From the NCBI RefSeq assembly GCF_023380225.1, contig NZ_CP093362.1:1054001-1118000 (forward strand): a DNA stretch of 64,000 nucleotides, given 5' to 3'. The notes beneath the pieces were generated by a model. It made no database searches. It worked only from the letters and a program-made list of their open reading frames with translations, and had not been told where the DNA came from. Made by a program: the position numbers and the translations under genes. The DNA comes from Apilactobacillus apisilvae. GTDB lineage: Bacteria; Bacillota; Bacilli; Lactobacillales; Lactobacillaceae. Shown here one piece after another: positions 1-9,077 of this stretch (the first letter of the stretch is position 1; each line of letters starts with the position of its first letter).

Positions 1-673
1 CCAAATTCAATGCGAAAGCTGTTTTACCAACAGCTGGACGAGCAGCTAAGATAATTAATTCATCTTCATGTAAACCAGTCGTCATCTTATCCAAAGCAGG
101 ATATCCAGTCGATAAACCAGTTACATCTGAAGTACTTTCTGATAAATCTTCAATATTGTTTAAAGCATTTTTTAAAACTTCACCAATTTCTTGAAAACCG
201 GTATTATTCCGATCTTCAGAAACATTCAAAATTGACCGTTCAGCTTCATCCAATAAATCATCGATATTATCATTATTATTGTAACTTTCCGTTACGATGT
301 TAGTGGCGGTTTTAATTAAGCGTCTTGCGACTGATTTTTTACGAACGTTTTTAGCATAGTACATTGCGTTCGCAGCGGTGGGCGTTGAAGAAGCGAGCTC
401 TGCTAAGTAGGCAATTCCACCAGCATCCTCTAACTTCTTTTGACCATCCAATTCAGATCTCAACGTCGATGCATCGACCGGTTGATCTTCGTCTGATAAC
501 TTCACCATTGCTGCATAAATCAATTGATGCGCATGATGATAAAAATCAGCCGGCTCTAAATACTCCTGTGATTCTGCTAATTGATCATTATCTAGTAAAA
601 TCGCACCCAAGACCGCTTTTTCAGCTTGCACGTCTTGCGGAGGAGTTTGGGTATTTAAATAATCATTACTCAT
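1..673 (-). CDS. dnaB: Replicative DNA helicase DnaB (5' part of gene, runs off window)
   Basis: Hexameric 5'-3' helicase that unwinds DNA at the fork. The first ~224 residues are present, from a start at 673 (protein begins MSNDYLNTQTPPQD). The N-terminal domain shows the usual helicase opening PQDVQAEKAVLGAILLDND, and the Walker A region ARPAVGKTAFALNL lies at the window edge. The gene reads in the same direction as rplI and gdpP upstream, a common gdpP-rplI-dnaB arrangement in Firmicutes. The C-terminal RecA-like part is outside the window. Confidence 0.95.
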   Translation of the reverse strand, partial: MSNDYLNTQTPPQDVQAEKAVLGAILLDNDQLAESQEYLEPADFYHHAHQLIYAAMVKLSDEDQPVDASTLRSELDGQKKLEDAGGIAYLAELASSTPTAANAMYYAKNVRKKSVARRLIKTATNIVTESYNNNDNIDDLLDEAERSILNVSEDRNNTGFQEIGEVLKNALNNIEDLSESTSDVTGLSTGYPALDKMTTGLHEDELIILAARPAVGKTAFALNL

Positions 674-703
674 ATTAATCCTCTATATTAGAAATTCAGA
701 GAA

Positions 704-1156
704 CTATTTTTCACTAACATGAACACGCATAGTTGCAGTTACTTGCTTGTGCAATTTAACTGGGATATTTGTGTATCCTAGTGACTTAATAGGTTCTTTT
801 AGTTCGACCTTTCTTTTATCAATCTTAAGGTCGTGTTGCTTTTGCATTTCATTAACAATTTGTTTAGATGATACTGAACCAAATAAACGACCATCAGCAC
901 CAACCTTAGCAGAAACTTCAACCGTATTTTTATCAGTTTCTAATTGTTTTTTTAAATCTTTAGCTTCAGCTAGTTCAGCATCTGCTTCTTTCTTTTCTGC
1001 TTTCTTTTCACCATTTAACTGACTAACAGCTGAGTTAGTAGCGGCTTTTGCTTTACCACGTTTAATCAAGAAGTTTTGTGCATATCCATCAGGTAAGTTT
1101 TTAATTTCTCCACGTTTACCTTTTCCGCGTACATCTTCTAAAAATATAACCTTCAT
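704..1156 (-). CDS. rplI: Large ribosomal subunit protein bL9
   Basis: 150 aa, the usual family length. It starts [20 protein letters not shown], the conserved N-terminal rRNA-binding domain, followed by the Lys/Glu/Ala-rich connecting helix (residues ~45-75) and the C-terminal domain. It binds 23S rRNA at the base of the L1 stalk. It lies 31 bases before dnaB and 62 bases after gdpP, probably one transcript. An SD-like GAGG(A)GTG precedes the ATG. Confidence 0.97.
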   Translation of the reverse strand: MKVIFLEDVRGKGKRGEIKNLPDGYAQNFLIKRGKAKAATNSAVSQLNGEKKAEKKEADAELAEAKDLKKQLETDKNTVEVSAKVGADGRLFGSVSSKQIVNEMQKQHDLKIDKRKVELKEPIKSLGYTNIPVKLHKQVTATMRVHVSEK

Positions 1157-1218
1157 ACAATATCACTCCTCTTATTATTCTTCATACAATTATAAACTTA
1201 AATTATGATTTTTGAAAA

Positions 1219-3255
1219 TTATGTTTCTTGATTTTCATCAGAAGATTCTTCAGATTTAGCTTTTTTAATTGCTTCATCTAACATTTGATCGACTTCATCA
1301 ATCTTCTTATCAGATATTTGAGTAGCGCCACTAGATAAATGACCACCACCACCTAATTCTTCCATGATTCTTTGAACATTAACTTCACCGTCACTTCTTG
1401 CAGAAATTCCGATTAAGTTATCAGGACGATGGGTAATTACAAATGAAGCATTAACTCCCGACATATCTAATATAGAATCAGCAGCTTGAGCAGCCGTAAC
1501 TGGATCATAAACTCTATCTTGTTCACCAGAAACTACCATCATATTATTTTCATCGCTAATAAAACGAGCTAATGAAATTAAATGCATTCTAGCCATATAA
1601 CTTTCTGGATTTTCTTCCATAAAGTCTTGCATTTCACTAGAATCAGCCCCAGCTGAACGTAAATAACTAGCAGCATCGAAGGTTCTAGTTCCCGTTCTTG
1701 AAGTAAACGATTTCGTATCAATAAAGATTCCCGTTAACATCGCTGTAGCTTCTAATTTACTAATTGGTTCCGCATCTTGAGATTGATATTCGAACATTTC
1801 AGTAATTAATTCACAAGTTGAAGAAGCATATGGTTCAATATAAACCAGCACTGGATTTTCAGGGAATTCCTCTCCACGACGATGGTGATCAATAATCATT
1901 ACTTTATTTTCTAAACGTTTATATAAGTCATTAGAAATACTCATTGATGGTTTAGAATGATCAACCATTACTAATAAACTATTATCAGTGGCTTTTTGCA
2001 AGGCTTCATCTGGAGTAATAACATCGGCTTCAAGTTCTTCATCCGAACGCATCTTATCAACCAAACGTTGAACATCAGAATGAAAAGTGCCCTCTGGGAT
2101 CACAACATAACAATGTTTATTATTCATTTGTGCAAGACGATGAATTCCCAAACAAGCACCAATTGAATCCATATCAGGTTGACTATGCCCTTGCACAAAC
2201 ACTTGATCAGATTCCTTAAAGACTTCTTGTAAGGCTTGCGAAATCATACGAGCACGTACTCTGGTACGTTTTTCCATTGGATTGGTTTTCCCACCATAGA
2301 AACGAGCTTCATGATCTTTAGCCTTAACAACAACTTGGTCACCACCACGACCTAAAGCTAAATCTAAATCACTTTGCGCTTGTTCAGCCAATTCATTTAG
2401 ATTATCTTCGCCATAAGCAATCCCAATACTTAGTGTTAGTGGGAAGTTTTGTTTTGAAGTCGATTCACGAATAGTGTCCAAAATACTAAATTTATCGTCT
2501 TCAATGTCTTTAAGAACTTTAGAATAGGTAAACATAATATAGTGATCTTCATCAACTTGCTTAATGAAGAAACCAAAGTTTTGTGCCCAGATATTTAACT
2601 CATTGGTAACATAATTATTTAAATTGGAAATTTCCTGGTCACTCATAGATTGAGTAATTTCATCATAGTTATCCAAGAAAACTTGTCCAATGGAAATTTT
2701 TTCATCCTTATAATCCTTTTCAATTTGATAATATTTAGTAATATCCATCATATAAACAGTTCGATATTCTTTTTGAATTAACAAATTAAAATAATGATCA
2801 TTCCATTTTACAGTGGCATTATCAGGATTATCCCAATTATTATTTAAAATATCAGCCAATTCAGGATTGGATTCCGATACTTCTTTGCCTAATAAATCTT
2901 GATCGCCAAAATAGGGGGTTAAATATGGATTCACCCATTCAATCGCACCATTTTCACTAATGATGATAACCCCTACTGGCATTTCTAATAATGCCTCTTG
3001 GTCACCACGGTGAATGCGGTATGATAAATCAGAAAGATAATTCTCAGTACTGTCACTTAAATCATTCATTTTCTTAAATATGTAAGTCAACAAACCACAT
3101 ACCACAACTAGGAAAATGATTCCTACAATAAAATTATATAGAAATGAAACTACTAAACTAAAAATTGATAATACCGTTAATGCTAACGTAATCCATCTTA
3201 AAATTTTATTTTTTAAAAAAGGTGGTAAGTTAGTAAATGAGAACAATTTTTTCAT
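1219..3255 (-). CDS. gdpP: Cyclic-di-AMP phosphodiesterase GdpP
   Basis: 678 aa membrane-anchored c-di-AMP hydrolase. Domains in order: two membrane helices (residues ~15-65), a PAS-like domain (~85-170), a degenerate GGDEF domain (GGDQV near 300), then DHH (PDMDSIGA, VDHSKPS, IDHHRRGE) and DHHA1 (GGGGHLSSGA). The DHH metal-binding residues look intact, so it should be active. By family knowledge it lowers c-di-AMP, affecting potassium transport, wall homeostasis and beta-lactam tolerance. It is the first gene of the gdpP-rplI-dnaB group. Confidence 0.96.
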   Translation of the reverse strand: MKKLFSFTNLPPFLKNKILRWITLALTVLSIFSLVVSFLYNFIVGIIFLVVVCGLLTYIFKKMNDLSDSTENYLSDLSYRIHRGDQEALLEMPVGVIIISENGAIEWVNPYLTPYFGDQDLLGKEVSESNPELADILNNNWDNPDNATVKWNDHYFNLLIQKEYRTVYMMDITKYYQIEKDYKDEKISIGQVFLDNYDEITQSMSDQEISNLNNYVTNELNIWAQNFGFFIKQVDEDHYIMFTYSKVLKDIEDDKFSILDTIRESTSKQNFPLTLSIGIAYGEDNLNELAEQAQSDLDLALGRGGDQVVVKAKDHEARFYGGKTNPMEKRTRVRARMISQALQEVFKESDQVFVQGHSQPDMDSIGACLGIHRLAQMNNKHCYVVIPEGTFHSDVQRLVDKMRSDEELEADVITPDEALQKATDNSLLVMVDHSKPSMSISNDLYKRLENKVMIIDHHRRGEEFPENPVLVYIEPYASSTCELITEMFEYQSQDAEPISKLEATAMLTGIFIDTKSFTSRTGTRTFDAASYLRSAGADSSEMQDFMEENPESYMARMHLISLARFISDENNMMVVSGEQDRVYDPVTAAQAADSILDMSGVNASFVITHRPDNLIGISARSDGEVNVQRIMEELGGGGHLSSGATQISDKKIDEVDQMLDEAIKKAKSEESSDENQET

Positions 3256-3312
3256 TGTAACTCCTCTTTTATACTATTTTTTGTAACTATATTTTATCAC
3301 AAAAATTATAGA

Positions 3313-3348
3313 ATAAAAAAACTGAGAAAACGTAGCAGTTTTCTCAGT
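3313..3348 (-). terminator. Rho-independent terminator after rpsR
   Basis: An 11-bp stem (ACTGAGAAAAC paired with GTTTTCTCAGT) is followed on the minus strand by a T run. It ends the rpsF-ssb-rpsR operon before the gdpP promoter region. Confidence 0.85.
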
Positions 3349-3362
3349 TAAAAATATTATTT

Positions 3363-3605
3363 TTATGCGTTTTCTGTAACAAATGGCATTAAGCCCATGA
3401 TACGAGAACGTTTGATAGCAATAGTTACTTTACGTTGGTTTTTAGCGCTAGTTCCAGTAACACGACGTGGTAAAATCTTACCTCTTTCTGAAACAAAACG
3501 GCTTAACAATGCAACATCCTTGTAATCGATGTAATCGATGTGGTTAGCTGCAATAAAATCAACTTTGCGACGACGACGGCCGCCACCTCTTCTTTGTTGT
3601 GGCAT
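3363..3605 (-). CDS. rpsR: Small ribosomal subunit protein bS18
   Basis: 80 aa. The basic N-terminus ([13 protein letters not shown]) and core ([26 protein letters not shown]) are typical of bS18, which pairs with bS6 on the 30S platform. It is the last gene of rpsF-ssb-rpsR, 28 bases after ssb, with an SD GAGGAGGGAA before the ATG. Confidence 0.97.
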   Translation of the reverse strand: MPQQRRGGGRRRRKVDFIAANHIDYIDYKDVALLSRFVSERGKILPRRVTGTSAKNQRKVTIAIKRSRIMGLMPFVTENA

Positions 3606-3633
3606 TAAAATTCCCTCCTCTATTATCTACTCA

Positions 3634-4155
3634 TTAAAATGGTAAATCATCATCGGAAATATCAATTTGATCACCAGAACTAGCAAATGGATCAGCTGAA
3701 TTATTATTCATGTTGTTTCCATTATTACTGTTACCGCCATTATTAGATGGTTGGTTGTTGTTTTGGTTTTCAAAAGGATTGTTATTTCCTGAATTGTTCT
3801 GAGGAGCGCCGTTATTGTTGTTACTATGATTTGCTGAACGAGGTTCTAACAAAGCAAAGTTTTCAACAACTACTTCAGTGACATAGACTCTTTGGCCTTG
3901 TTGATTTTCGTAATTTCTGGTTTGAATACGGCCATCAATTCCAACTAAAGAACCCTTATGTGTGAAGTTAGCAAAATTTTCAGCGGATTTACGCCAGATA
4001 ACACAGTTAATAAAATCTGCATCTCTTTCACCATTTTGGTTAGTAAATCTACGATCAACAGCTAAGGTAAAATTACCTACAGCGGCACCGCTTGGAGTGT
4101 ATCGCAAGTCAACGTCCCGAGTTAATCTACCTGTTAAAGTTGTACGATTAATCAT
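3634..4155 (-). CDS. ssb: Single-stranded DNA-binding protein SSB
   Basis: 173 aa. An OB fold ([20 protein letters not shown] to ~110) is followed by an Asn/Gln/Gly-rich flexible linker (~112-160) and the acidic tip ISDDDLPF that recruits replication and repair partners. It is placed between rpsF and rpsR as in most Firmicutes. It protects ssDNA at forks, consistent with its location in the origin-proximal replication cluster. Confidence 0.97.
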   Translation of the reverse strand: MINRTTLTGRLTRDVDLRYTPSGAAVGNFTLAVDRRFTNQNGERDADFINCVIWRKSAENFANFTHKGSLVGIDGRIQTRNYENQQGQRVYVTEVVVENFALLEPRSANHSNNNNGAPQNNSGNNNPFENQNNNQPSNNGGNSNNGNNMNNNSADPFASSGDQIDISDDDLPF

Positions 4156-4198
4156 GCTGAAAGTACTCCTCTCTTTTTAAAAGCAATTAAAGTCTAAA

Positions 4199-4489
4199 TT
4201 ATCTTCTTACGATCATGTGACGTAAAATATCGTCACTGTATTTTGCTTGACGATCAAATTCGTCTAATGCTGTTTTTTCAGCAGTAGTTAAGTTAGCAAT
4301 GTGGTATACACCTTCATTGTAACCACCAATTTCAAATGCGAAACGGCGTTTTGACCAGTCTTTTGAGTCGATTAACTTAGCACCATTGTCAGTTAAAACC
4401 TTGTCGAATTTAGCAACTAAATCTTTTTTAGCGCCTTCTTCTAGATCAGGACGAACGATGTAAGTAATTTCATATTTATGTTCTTCCAT
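4199..4489 (-). CDS. rpsF: Small ribosomal subunit protein bS6
   Basis: 96 aa, with the conserved start EEHKYEITYIVRPDL and KRRFAFEI core. It forms a heterodimer with bS18. It is the first gene of the operon, with a strong SD AAGGAGGTG. The SD falls inside a foldable leader (see 4499-4542), suggesting autogenous translational control by S6:S18. Confidence 0.97.
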   Translation of the reverse strand: MEEHKYEITYIVRPDLEEGAKKDLVAKFDKVLTDNGAKLIDSKDWSKRRFAFEIGGYNEGVYHIANLTTAEKTALDEFDRQAKYSDDILRHMIVRR

Positions 4490-4498
4490 GAATTACAC

Positions 4499-4542
4499 CT
4501 CCTTGTGGACTTTAGACCTTTCACAAAATGAAAGGTAAGGAG
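4499..4542 (-). promoter_or_regulatory. rpsF leader hairpin that masks the SD (candidate S6:S18 autoregulatory RNA)
   Basis: In the minus-strand transcript an inner hairpin (ACCTTTCA/TGAAAGGT) sits within an outer stem CTCCTT/AAGGAG whose 3' arm is the rpsF SD. Other Firmicutes carry an S6:S18-binding leader here. The placement and SD occlusion support that, but I did not match the full published motif. Confidence 0.6.
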
Positions 4543-4576
4543 TAAAAGTTTTTATAACCAATACTCACGTTTAGTA

Positions 4577-4605
4577 AGTCTACCATTAAAATTTATTTTA
4601 TTCAA
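4577..4605 (-). promoter_or_regulatory. Promoter of the rpsF-ssb-rpsR operon
   Basis: On the minus strand TTGAAT and TAGACT are separated by exactly 17 bases, just upstream of the rpsF leader. Confidence 0.6.
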
Positions 4606-4654
4606 TACAAATCGAGAAATTGTTTGCGATACATTTATAAGATACGTTAAATAA

Positions 4655-5743
4655 CTAAAAATGATTTATTTTAGCTAACTCAGGTCCCCGATTCATCAAA
4701 ATATGGCCAACACCATGTTTATCAAAAGCAATTCCTTCGAATTCACGATTAGTATTAAACCTGGTTGTATGAACATCAAATGGCTTTAAATGGCCCAATT
4801 TATTAACTGGGATTGATGTAATGGCTCCATCAGACACAAAATATAGTCGATTAGCTTTGGGATTATACCCCATCCCTTGAGTATGTCTCCCCGGCGCATG
4901 CAATAGTCCTTGTTTAATCGTATGAAAGTAAACCCGATTATGCACAAATTTACCTTTAAAAATAACAATTCTACCTGAAAGATACTTGATATAGGTATAA
5001 ATATTTCCATGTTTATCAAAAGTTAGCTGATTACTTAATCGATAACGATTACTAAACTTGAATTTAATCTTGATCATCGGTCTTAAAGTTTTAAAGTTTA
5101 CTCTAACAAATGATGCCTTTTTTCCATTAACCCCCATCAATAGATACCACATTGTATTATTGTGAAAATTGTAGGCCAGTGATTGACCATGACCAACATT
5201 AATTTTCGGTCCAAATTTAATTGCTGATCTAACTTTAGCGTTATGTTTAACCCCACGTCTTAAAGCATCCATATTTTTTAAATTAAATCCCATTTGATAT
5301 AGCTTCCACAAATCATATCGAACGATATTACTTGTTCCGATATTTCGACCGCGAACTTTCTTTGAATACATTACAAATGCATAATGGCCATCAGGGCTTT
5401 TCACAAAGCTTTGTGGATTCCCCATATCGGCACTTTTATATCTAGAAACGGGTAAATAAAAATCAGTGAGTGCATTTCTTCTAAAATTACCTGCAGCGGC
5501 AAAAAAGTTATGTGGATGTTTTTGATAGGTACCTTCAGAATAATACCCATCACTGTGACTGTATTTATATTTATGCAAAATAGCATAATTTTTGTTTTTA
5601 ACATAACTCTTAATTCTTCCACTAGTTAATGCCAATCTTTTTTGATGATATTCTTTAACATTTGCTTGCGAATTAATCATAAAAAATGATGCAAACAAAG
5701 TAAAAATGAAAAGACTTAATAAAAGATTCTTGTAATTAAACAT
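4655..5743 (-). CDS. Secreted propeller-like protein, paralog A
   Basis: 362 aa with an N-terminal signal peptide (hydrophobic LLLSLFIFTLFASFFM, then SQANVKEYHQ). The mature part is basic and repetitive, with motifs GHGQSLAYN, LTFDKHGNIYTY, NPKANRLYFVSDG and REFEGIAFD. The spaced (D/N)G and FEGIAF-type blades suggest a beta-propeller such as phytase/SdiA-regulated-like proteins, but I cannot name a family. It is a tandem paralog of the next gene, 17 bases away, with a good SD (GGAGAAATAA) before the ATG. Function unknown; probably wall-associated or extracellular binding. Confidence 0.75.
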   Translation of the reverse strand: MFNYKNLLLSLFIFTLFASFFMINSQANVKEYHQKRLALTSGRIKSYVKNKNYAILHKYKYSHSDGYYSEGTYQKHPHNFFAAAGNFRRNALTDFYLPVSRYKSADMGNPQSFVKSPDGHYAFVMYSKKVRGRNIGTSNIVRYDLWKLYQMGFNLKNMDALRRGVKHNAKVRSAIKFGPKINVGHGQSLAYNFHNNTMWYLLMGVNGKKASFVRVNFKTLRPMIKIKFKFSNRYRLSNQLTFDKHGNIYTYIKYLSGRIVIFKGKFVHNRVYFHTIKQGLLHAPGRHTQGMGYNPKANRLYFVSDGAITSIPVNKLGHLKPFDVHTTRFNTNREFEGIAFDKHGVGHILMNRGPELAKINHF

Positions 5744-5760
5744 TTATTTCTCCAATTAAT

Positions 5761-6810
5761 TTAAAAATGATTAAATGTCATTATTTCTGGTGAACGATTT
5801 AATAATAGATAGCCTTTACCGCTTCTGGTGAAAGCTAGTCCTTCGAATTCACGATGAGTTAAAAATTTAGTGTCTCTGATTTGACTAGGCTTAAGATGTC
5901 CCAATCCACTAACTGGAGCTGAAAGAATGCCCCCATCAGATACAAAATAAAGGCGATTATTTTTAGGATTATAAGACAAAGATTGTGTTCTATAACCCGG
6001 TGCATGTCTAATACCTTGCATAATCATTTTAAATTTAACATTATGGTTATGAATTATTCCTTTACTAATTCTTAAAGTTCCATTTTTGATTGCACCATCA
6101 CCACTAGTTCTCGTATAAGTATAAAGATTACCTTTTTTGTCAAAAGTTAGTTCATTACTCAAAGAATAGTTAGAATCATAATGAAATTTAATAATTTGAA
6201 TCGGTTTCAAAGTCTTAATACTTAACTCTTCAAGTTTGGCATATTTATTTATAGTTCCCATATTCAAAAACCATAAATGATGAGTTTTGTGATTGTAAGT
6301 AAGTGATTGACCATGGCCAGTATCAATGTGGGGACCAAATTTAACAGCTGACTTTATTTGTTTATTATTTAAAACCGGATGCTTATAGCTCACGCCCAGT
6401 TTTTTTAAGGTAAATAAGTTGTATCTAACGACTTCACCAGGATACATAACAAAAGCATACTTACCAGTCGGACTTACTGTAATACTTTGTGGATTCCAAT
6501 GGTTTCTAAGTCTAGTATTCTTAGCCCCTGTAAGAAAAAACAACGTTTTAGCATAAGTACGATAATTGCCACCATAAGATTTTATATGATTATGTCTAAG
6601 CCGATAACCCCTACGATAGTGTTTATGATAGTCCTTACGAGTATAGTTATGATTATGTACATATTTAAATTTAGAAACATCAAACTTTTCAAGTGCCTTG
6701 CCGTGTTGATGGTATGTTTTAACATTAGCCTCAACATGGCTGTAATTAAGACCCATAAAAAATATGATAAAACCACATATTAAGATTGTGGATTTAAAAA
6801 AATTGCGCAT
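5761..6810 (-). CDS. Secreted propeller-like protein, paralog B
   Basis: 349 aa from the ATG at 6810, chosen because AGAGGTG lies ahead of it; an in-frame ATG at 6834 lacks an SD. Signal peptide residues ~5-28. It shares the whole motif series with paralog A (GHGQSLTYN, ELTFDKKGNLYTY, APGYRTQSLSYNPKNNRLYF, REFEGLAF), so the two arose by tandem duplication. It is rich in His/Tyr/Lys near the mature N-terminus. Function unknown, exported. Confidence 0.75.
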   Translation of the reverse strand: MRNFFKSTILICGFIIFFMGLNYSHVEANVKTYHQHGKALEKFDVSKFKYVHNHNYTRKDYHKHYRRGYRLRHNHIKSYGGNYRTYAKTLFFLTGAKNTRLRNHWNPQSITVSPTGKYAFVMYPGEVVRYNLFTLKKLGVSYKHPVLNNKQIKSAVKFGPHIDTGHGQSLTYNHKTHHLWFLNMGTINKYAKLEELSIKTLKPIQIIKFHYDSNYSLSNELTFDKKGNLYTYTRTSGDGAIKNGTLRISKGIIHNHNVKFKMIMQGIRHAPGYRTQSLSYNPKNNRLYFVSDGGILSAPVSGLGHLKPSQIRDTKFLTHREFEGLAFTRSGKGYLLLNRSPEIMTFNHF

Positions 6811-6885
6811 TAAAAACACCTCTTTAAAAATCACCTTTGTTCATTATATTACTTTTGATATTTTAGTCATAATTTTTCAATAAAA

Positions 6886-6919
6886 AATATCAACTATCTT
6901 TTAAAGATAATTGATATTT
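6886..6919 (-). terminator. Terminator after the C39-like peptidase gene
   Basis: The inverted repeat AATATCAA...TTGATATT has an inner TATCTTT/AAAGATA pairing and is followed on the minus strand by TTTTTTATT. Confidence 0.7.
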
Positions 6920-6926
6920 TAATTTA

Positions 6927-8048
6927 TTAATAACTAATAGCTCTTTTCGAATCTCCATTACGATGAATATTAATAGCTTTGATGCTCATACTTGTGCGTT
7001 TGCCCAACCACGGATCATTGTAATAAATACGATCTTTAGTATAACCGGTAACCGTTAAAGCATGATTAGGAAAGCCATCAACTCCTGCAACATAAATCAC
7101 TACTGGATGTGAATGATTTTTCAAATATACTTTGATTGATTCAGTTGATTTACCAGTTAAATTATTACTAGATCCAACATACTTTTTGACTAATTTCATC
7201 AATGCTGGTGGGTAAATATACCACCCACTCTTCGAATAAGGGCTGCCAATAAATCCTTTATTGGGATTAGAACTATGAGGCATCCTGTTAGCCATATAAG
7301 TTTTCGAATATTTTTTACCAGTAGCGTAATTAATCATCATAGTTAAAGCTGTAATTTCACAACCTGTTGGTAGCTCAGGTCTTTGAGCAATTAATGGGAC
7401 ATTATTTAATTTAAATGAAGAATAATCTAAAGCTGAAGTATTAATCCATCCTTCATCCTTACCTTTATTTATTATATGTGCATATTTACCTAACTTAGTT
7501 GATTCTAAGTCGGTAACTTGAATCCATTTCCCAATTAAATGACCGCTATTACCAGAGCTTTTAATATTAGAAGCATTGGTATTGTAAGCACCATTCTTAT
7601 AAATATTTCGATTCTTTTTTATAACAGTTAAGAAATTGGCATTTTTATTACTTAATACTCTAAAATAATTATGCTTTTTAACCTGTTTATTAGGGCTTTC
7701 TTCTTTGTCATGACTTGGTTTATTTGATTCATTACTATCATCATTATGTTCATTATCATTTGGATTTTTTGAATTTTGATTATCAGGATTCTGGTTATTA
7801 GAATTTTTATTATTTGAGTTATCTGATGTTTGACTATTTGCAGTTTCTACCCTACTTTGGTAGTTGCTTTGATTACTGTCAGATTGATTGTTCATATTTT
7901 GATCACTTGAAATATAAGAGCCAGTATTTTTAATTGAACTATCATTTTGACTAACATCATCGGCATGTACATTAGTAGATTGGTAAAACGATAACGTTAG
8001 TAAGGACATCGCCATTAACAATGCTGATGCAATTACTGATTTTTTCAT
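6927..8048 (-). CDS. Secreted C39-like cysteine peptidase with Asn/Ser-rich linker
   Basis: 373 aa. Order: signal peptide (1-29, ending NVHADD), a low-complexity Asn/Gln/Ser/Asp linker (~30-125), an SH3-like wall-binding stretch (~128-210, GKWIQVTDLES, EGWINTSALDY), then a Peptidase_C39_2-type domain. The domain has catalytic Cys in ELPTGCEITALTMM, His in PNHALTVTGY and Asp in YYNDPW. It probably acts on peptides at the cell surface. It is divergent from the NlpC/P60 gene at 8166 across a perfect inverted repeat, suggesting co-regulation. Confidence 0.85.
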   Translation of the reverse strand: MKKSVIASALLMAMSLLTLSFYQSTNVHADDVSQNDSSIKNTGSYISSDQNMNNQSDSNQSNYQSRVETANSQTSDNSNNKNSNNQNPDNQNSKNPNDNEHNDDSNESNKPSHDKEESPNKQVKKHNYFRVLSNKNANFLTVIKKNRNIYKNGAYNTNASNIKSSGNSGHLIGKWIQVTDLESTKLGKYAHIINKGKDEGWINTSALDYSSFKLNNVPLIAQRPELPTGCEITALTMMINYATGKKYSKTYMANRMPHSSNPNKGFIGSPYSKSGWYIYPPALMKLVKKYVGSSNNLTGKSTESIKVYLKNHSHPVVIYVAGVDGFPNHALTVTGYTKDRIYYNDPWLGKRTSMSIKAINIHRNGDSKRAISY

Positions 8049-8087
8049 TAACTATACTTCTTTCTTACACTGTGCATTTTATAATTA

Positions 8088-8140
8088 TTATAATATCACA
8101 ATTATTACAACAGTGTTAGAATATAATTGTGATATTATAA
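8088..8140. promoter_or_regulatory. Shared divergent operator: 18-bp inverted repeat
   Basis: TTATAATATCACAATTAT (8088-8105) is repeated exactly as its reverse complement at 8123-8140, with a 17-base centre. Each arm holds a TATAAT-like -10 for the gene it faces, so both promoters carry the same sequence. See findings. Confidence 0.7.
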
Positions 8141-8165
8141 TGTTTTTATGAAAGAAGGAAATTTA

Positions 8166-9029
8166 GTGTTTAAATTAAAAAGAACATTAATTCCAACAAT
8201 AGCAATGATTTTATTAGTATCATTGGGATTTGTATTAGGTACTTCTACTAATACACATGCTAAGGGAAAAGTTTATCAGAATCCTAAGAGATATTATCAA
8301 ATTTCTGATAAGCAAATTAAGCCAGTGGGAAAAGTTGGATATACCGTTAAAGTTGGATATGAAGGTATTAAAACAGTTAAAATAATGCGTAGATTAGGTA
8401 TCAACATGGGACCTATTGGAACAGGGCATTATGAATATAACTATGCAACTAAAAATGCTGTTATTAATTTTCAGAAACATCATAATTTAAAAGCAACTGG
8501 AGATGTTGACGTAAACACTTGGGTTAAATTAGGTTTCCCAAGATGGCAATTCTATAGCATTGATAAGTATGTTGCACCATTAGGCGCAAAAATTACTCAA
8601 GGTCGCAAAGCTCACATTGAAGCAGCAATTAAGCAAGCTTACAAATATTTGGGTAAACCATACATATACGGTGCTTCATCAAGTCCTAATTATGGTAATG
8701 ACTGTTCAGGATTAGTTGTCCAAGCTTTATATGCTGGTGGTATCAATCCTAAACCAGTCAGTGCAATTCAACATGCACATCCTGGTAACGAATGGAATTC
8801 AAGTAAATTGTGGGCATCCAAAAAGTTTAAGTTTGTTCCATTTGGTCAACGTAAACGTGGAGATTTAATCTTCTATTACGAACCAGGAACTTCTACAATT
8901 TGGCATGTTGCTCTATATCTAGGTAAAGATAGAATTATTGAAAGCTGGCCACCACGTGTTCAAGTATCAAGCATTTATGCTAGATCTACACATACAGGAT
9001 ATGTGGCACGTCCATGGACACAAAAATAA
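8166..9029 (+). CDS. Secreted peptidoglycan hydrolase, PG-binding plus NlpC/P60
   Basis: 287 aa from the GTG at 8166, which has AGAAGG seven bases ahead; an in-frame ATG at 8148 has no SD. Signal peptide ends near THAKGK. A peptidoglycan-binding domain (AVINFQKHHNLKATGDVD) precedes a C-terminal NlpC/P60 domain with catalytic Cys in GNDCSGLVV and His in IWHVALYLG. The predicted activity is a D,L-endopeptidase cutting stem peptides. It is convergent with gyrA, with a shared terminator between. Confidence 0.9.
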   Translation: MFKLKRTLIPTIAMILLVSLGFVLGTSTNTHAKGKVYQNPKRYYQISDKQIKPVGKVGYTVKVGYEGIKTVKIMRRLGINMGPIGTGHYEYNYATKNAVINFQKHHNLKATGDVDVNTWVKLGFPRWQFYSIDKYVAPLGAKITQGRKAHIEAAIKQAYKYLGKPYIYGASSSPNYGNDCSGLVVQALYAGGINPKPVSAIQHAHPGNEWNSSKLWASKKFKFVPFGQRKRGDLIFYYEPGTSTIWHVALYLGKDRIIESWPPRVQVSSIYARSTHTGYVARPWTQK

Positions 9030-9036
9030 TTAATAC

Positions 9037-9072
9037 AAAAATGCTCGTGATTGAAAAATCGCGAGCATTTTT
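9037..9072. terminator. Bidirectional terminator between NlpC/P60 gene and gyrA
   Basis: AAAAATGCTCG pairs with CGAGCATTTTT across a short loop, with T runs on both strands. Confidence 0.85.
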
Positions 9073-9077
9073 ATTAT

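Noticed and set aside
364..678. 104-aa plus-strand frame over dnaB
   Set aside because: dnaB on the minus strand reads through as a clear helicase N-terminus; the plus frame has no SD or recognisable motif.
8100..8140. Possible WalR (YycF) box near the NlpC/P60 promoter
   Set aside because: Only one half-site (TGTAAT) fits TGTWAH; the 11-bp-spaced partner does not, so I report only the inverted repeat.
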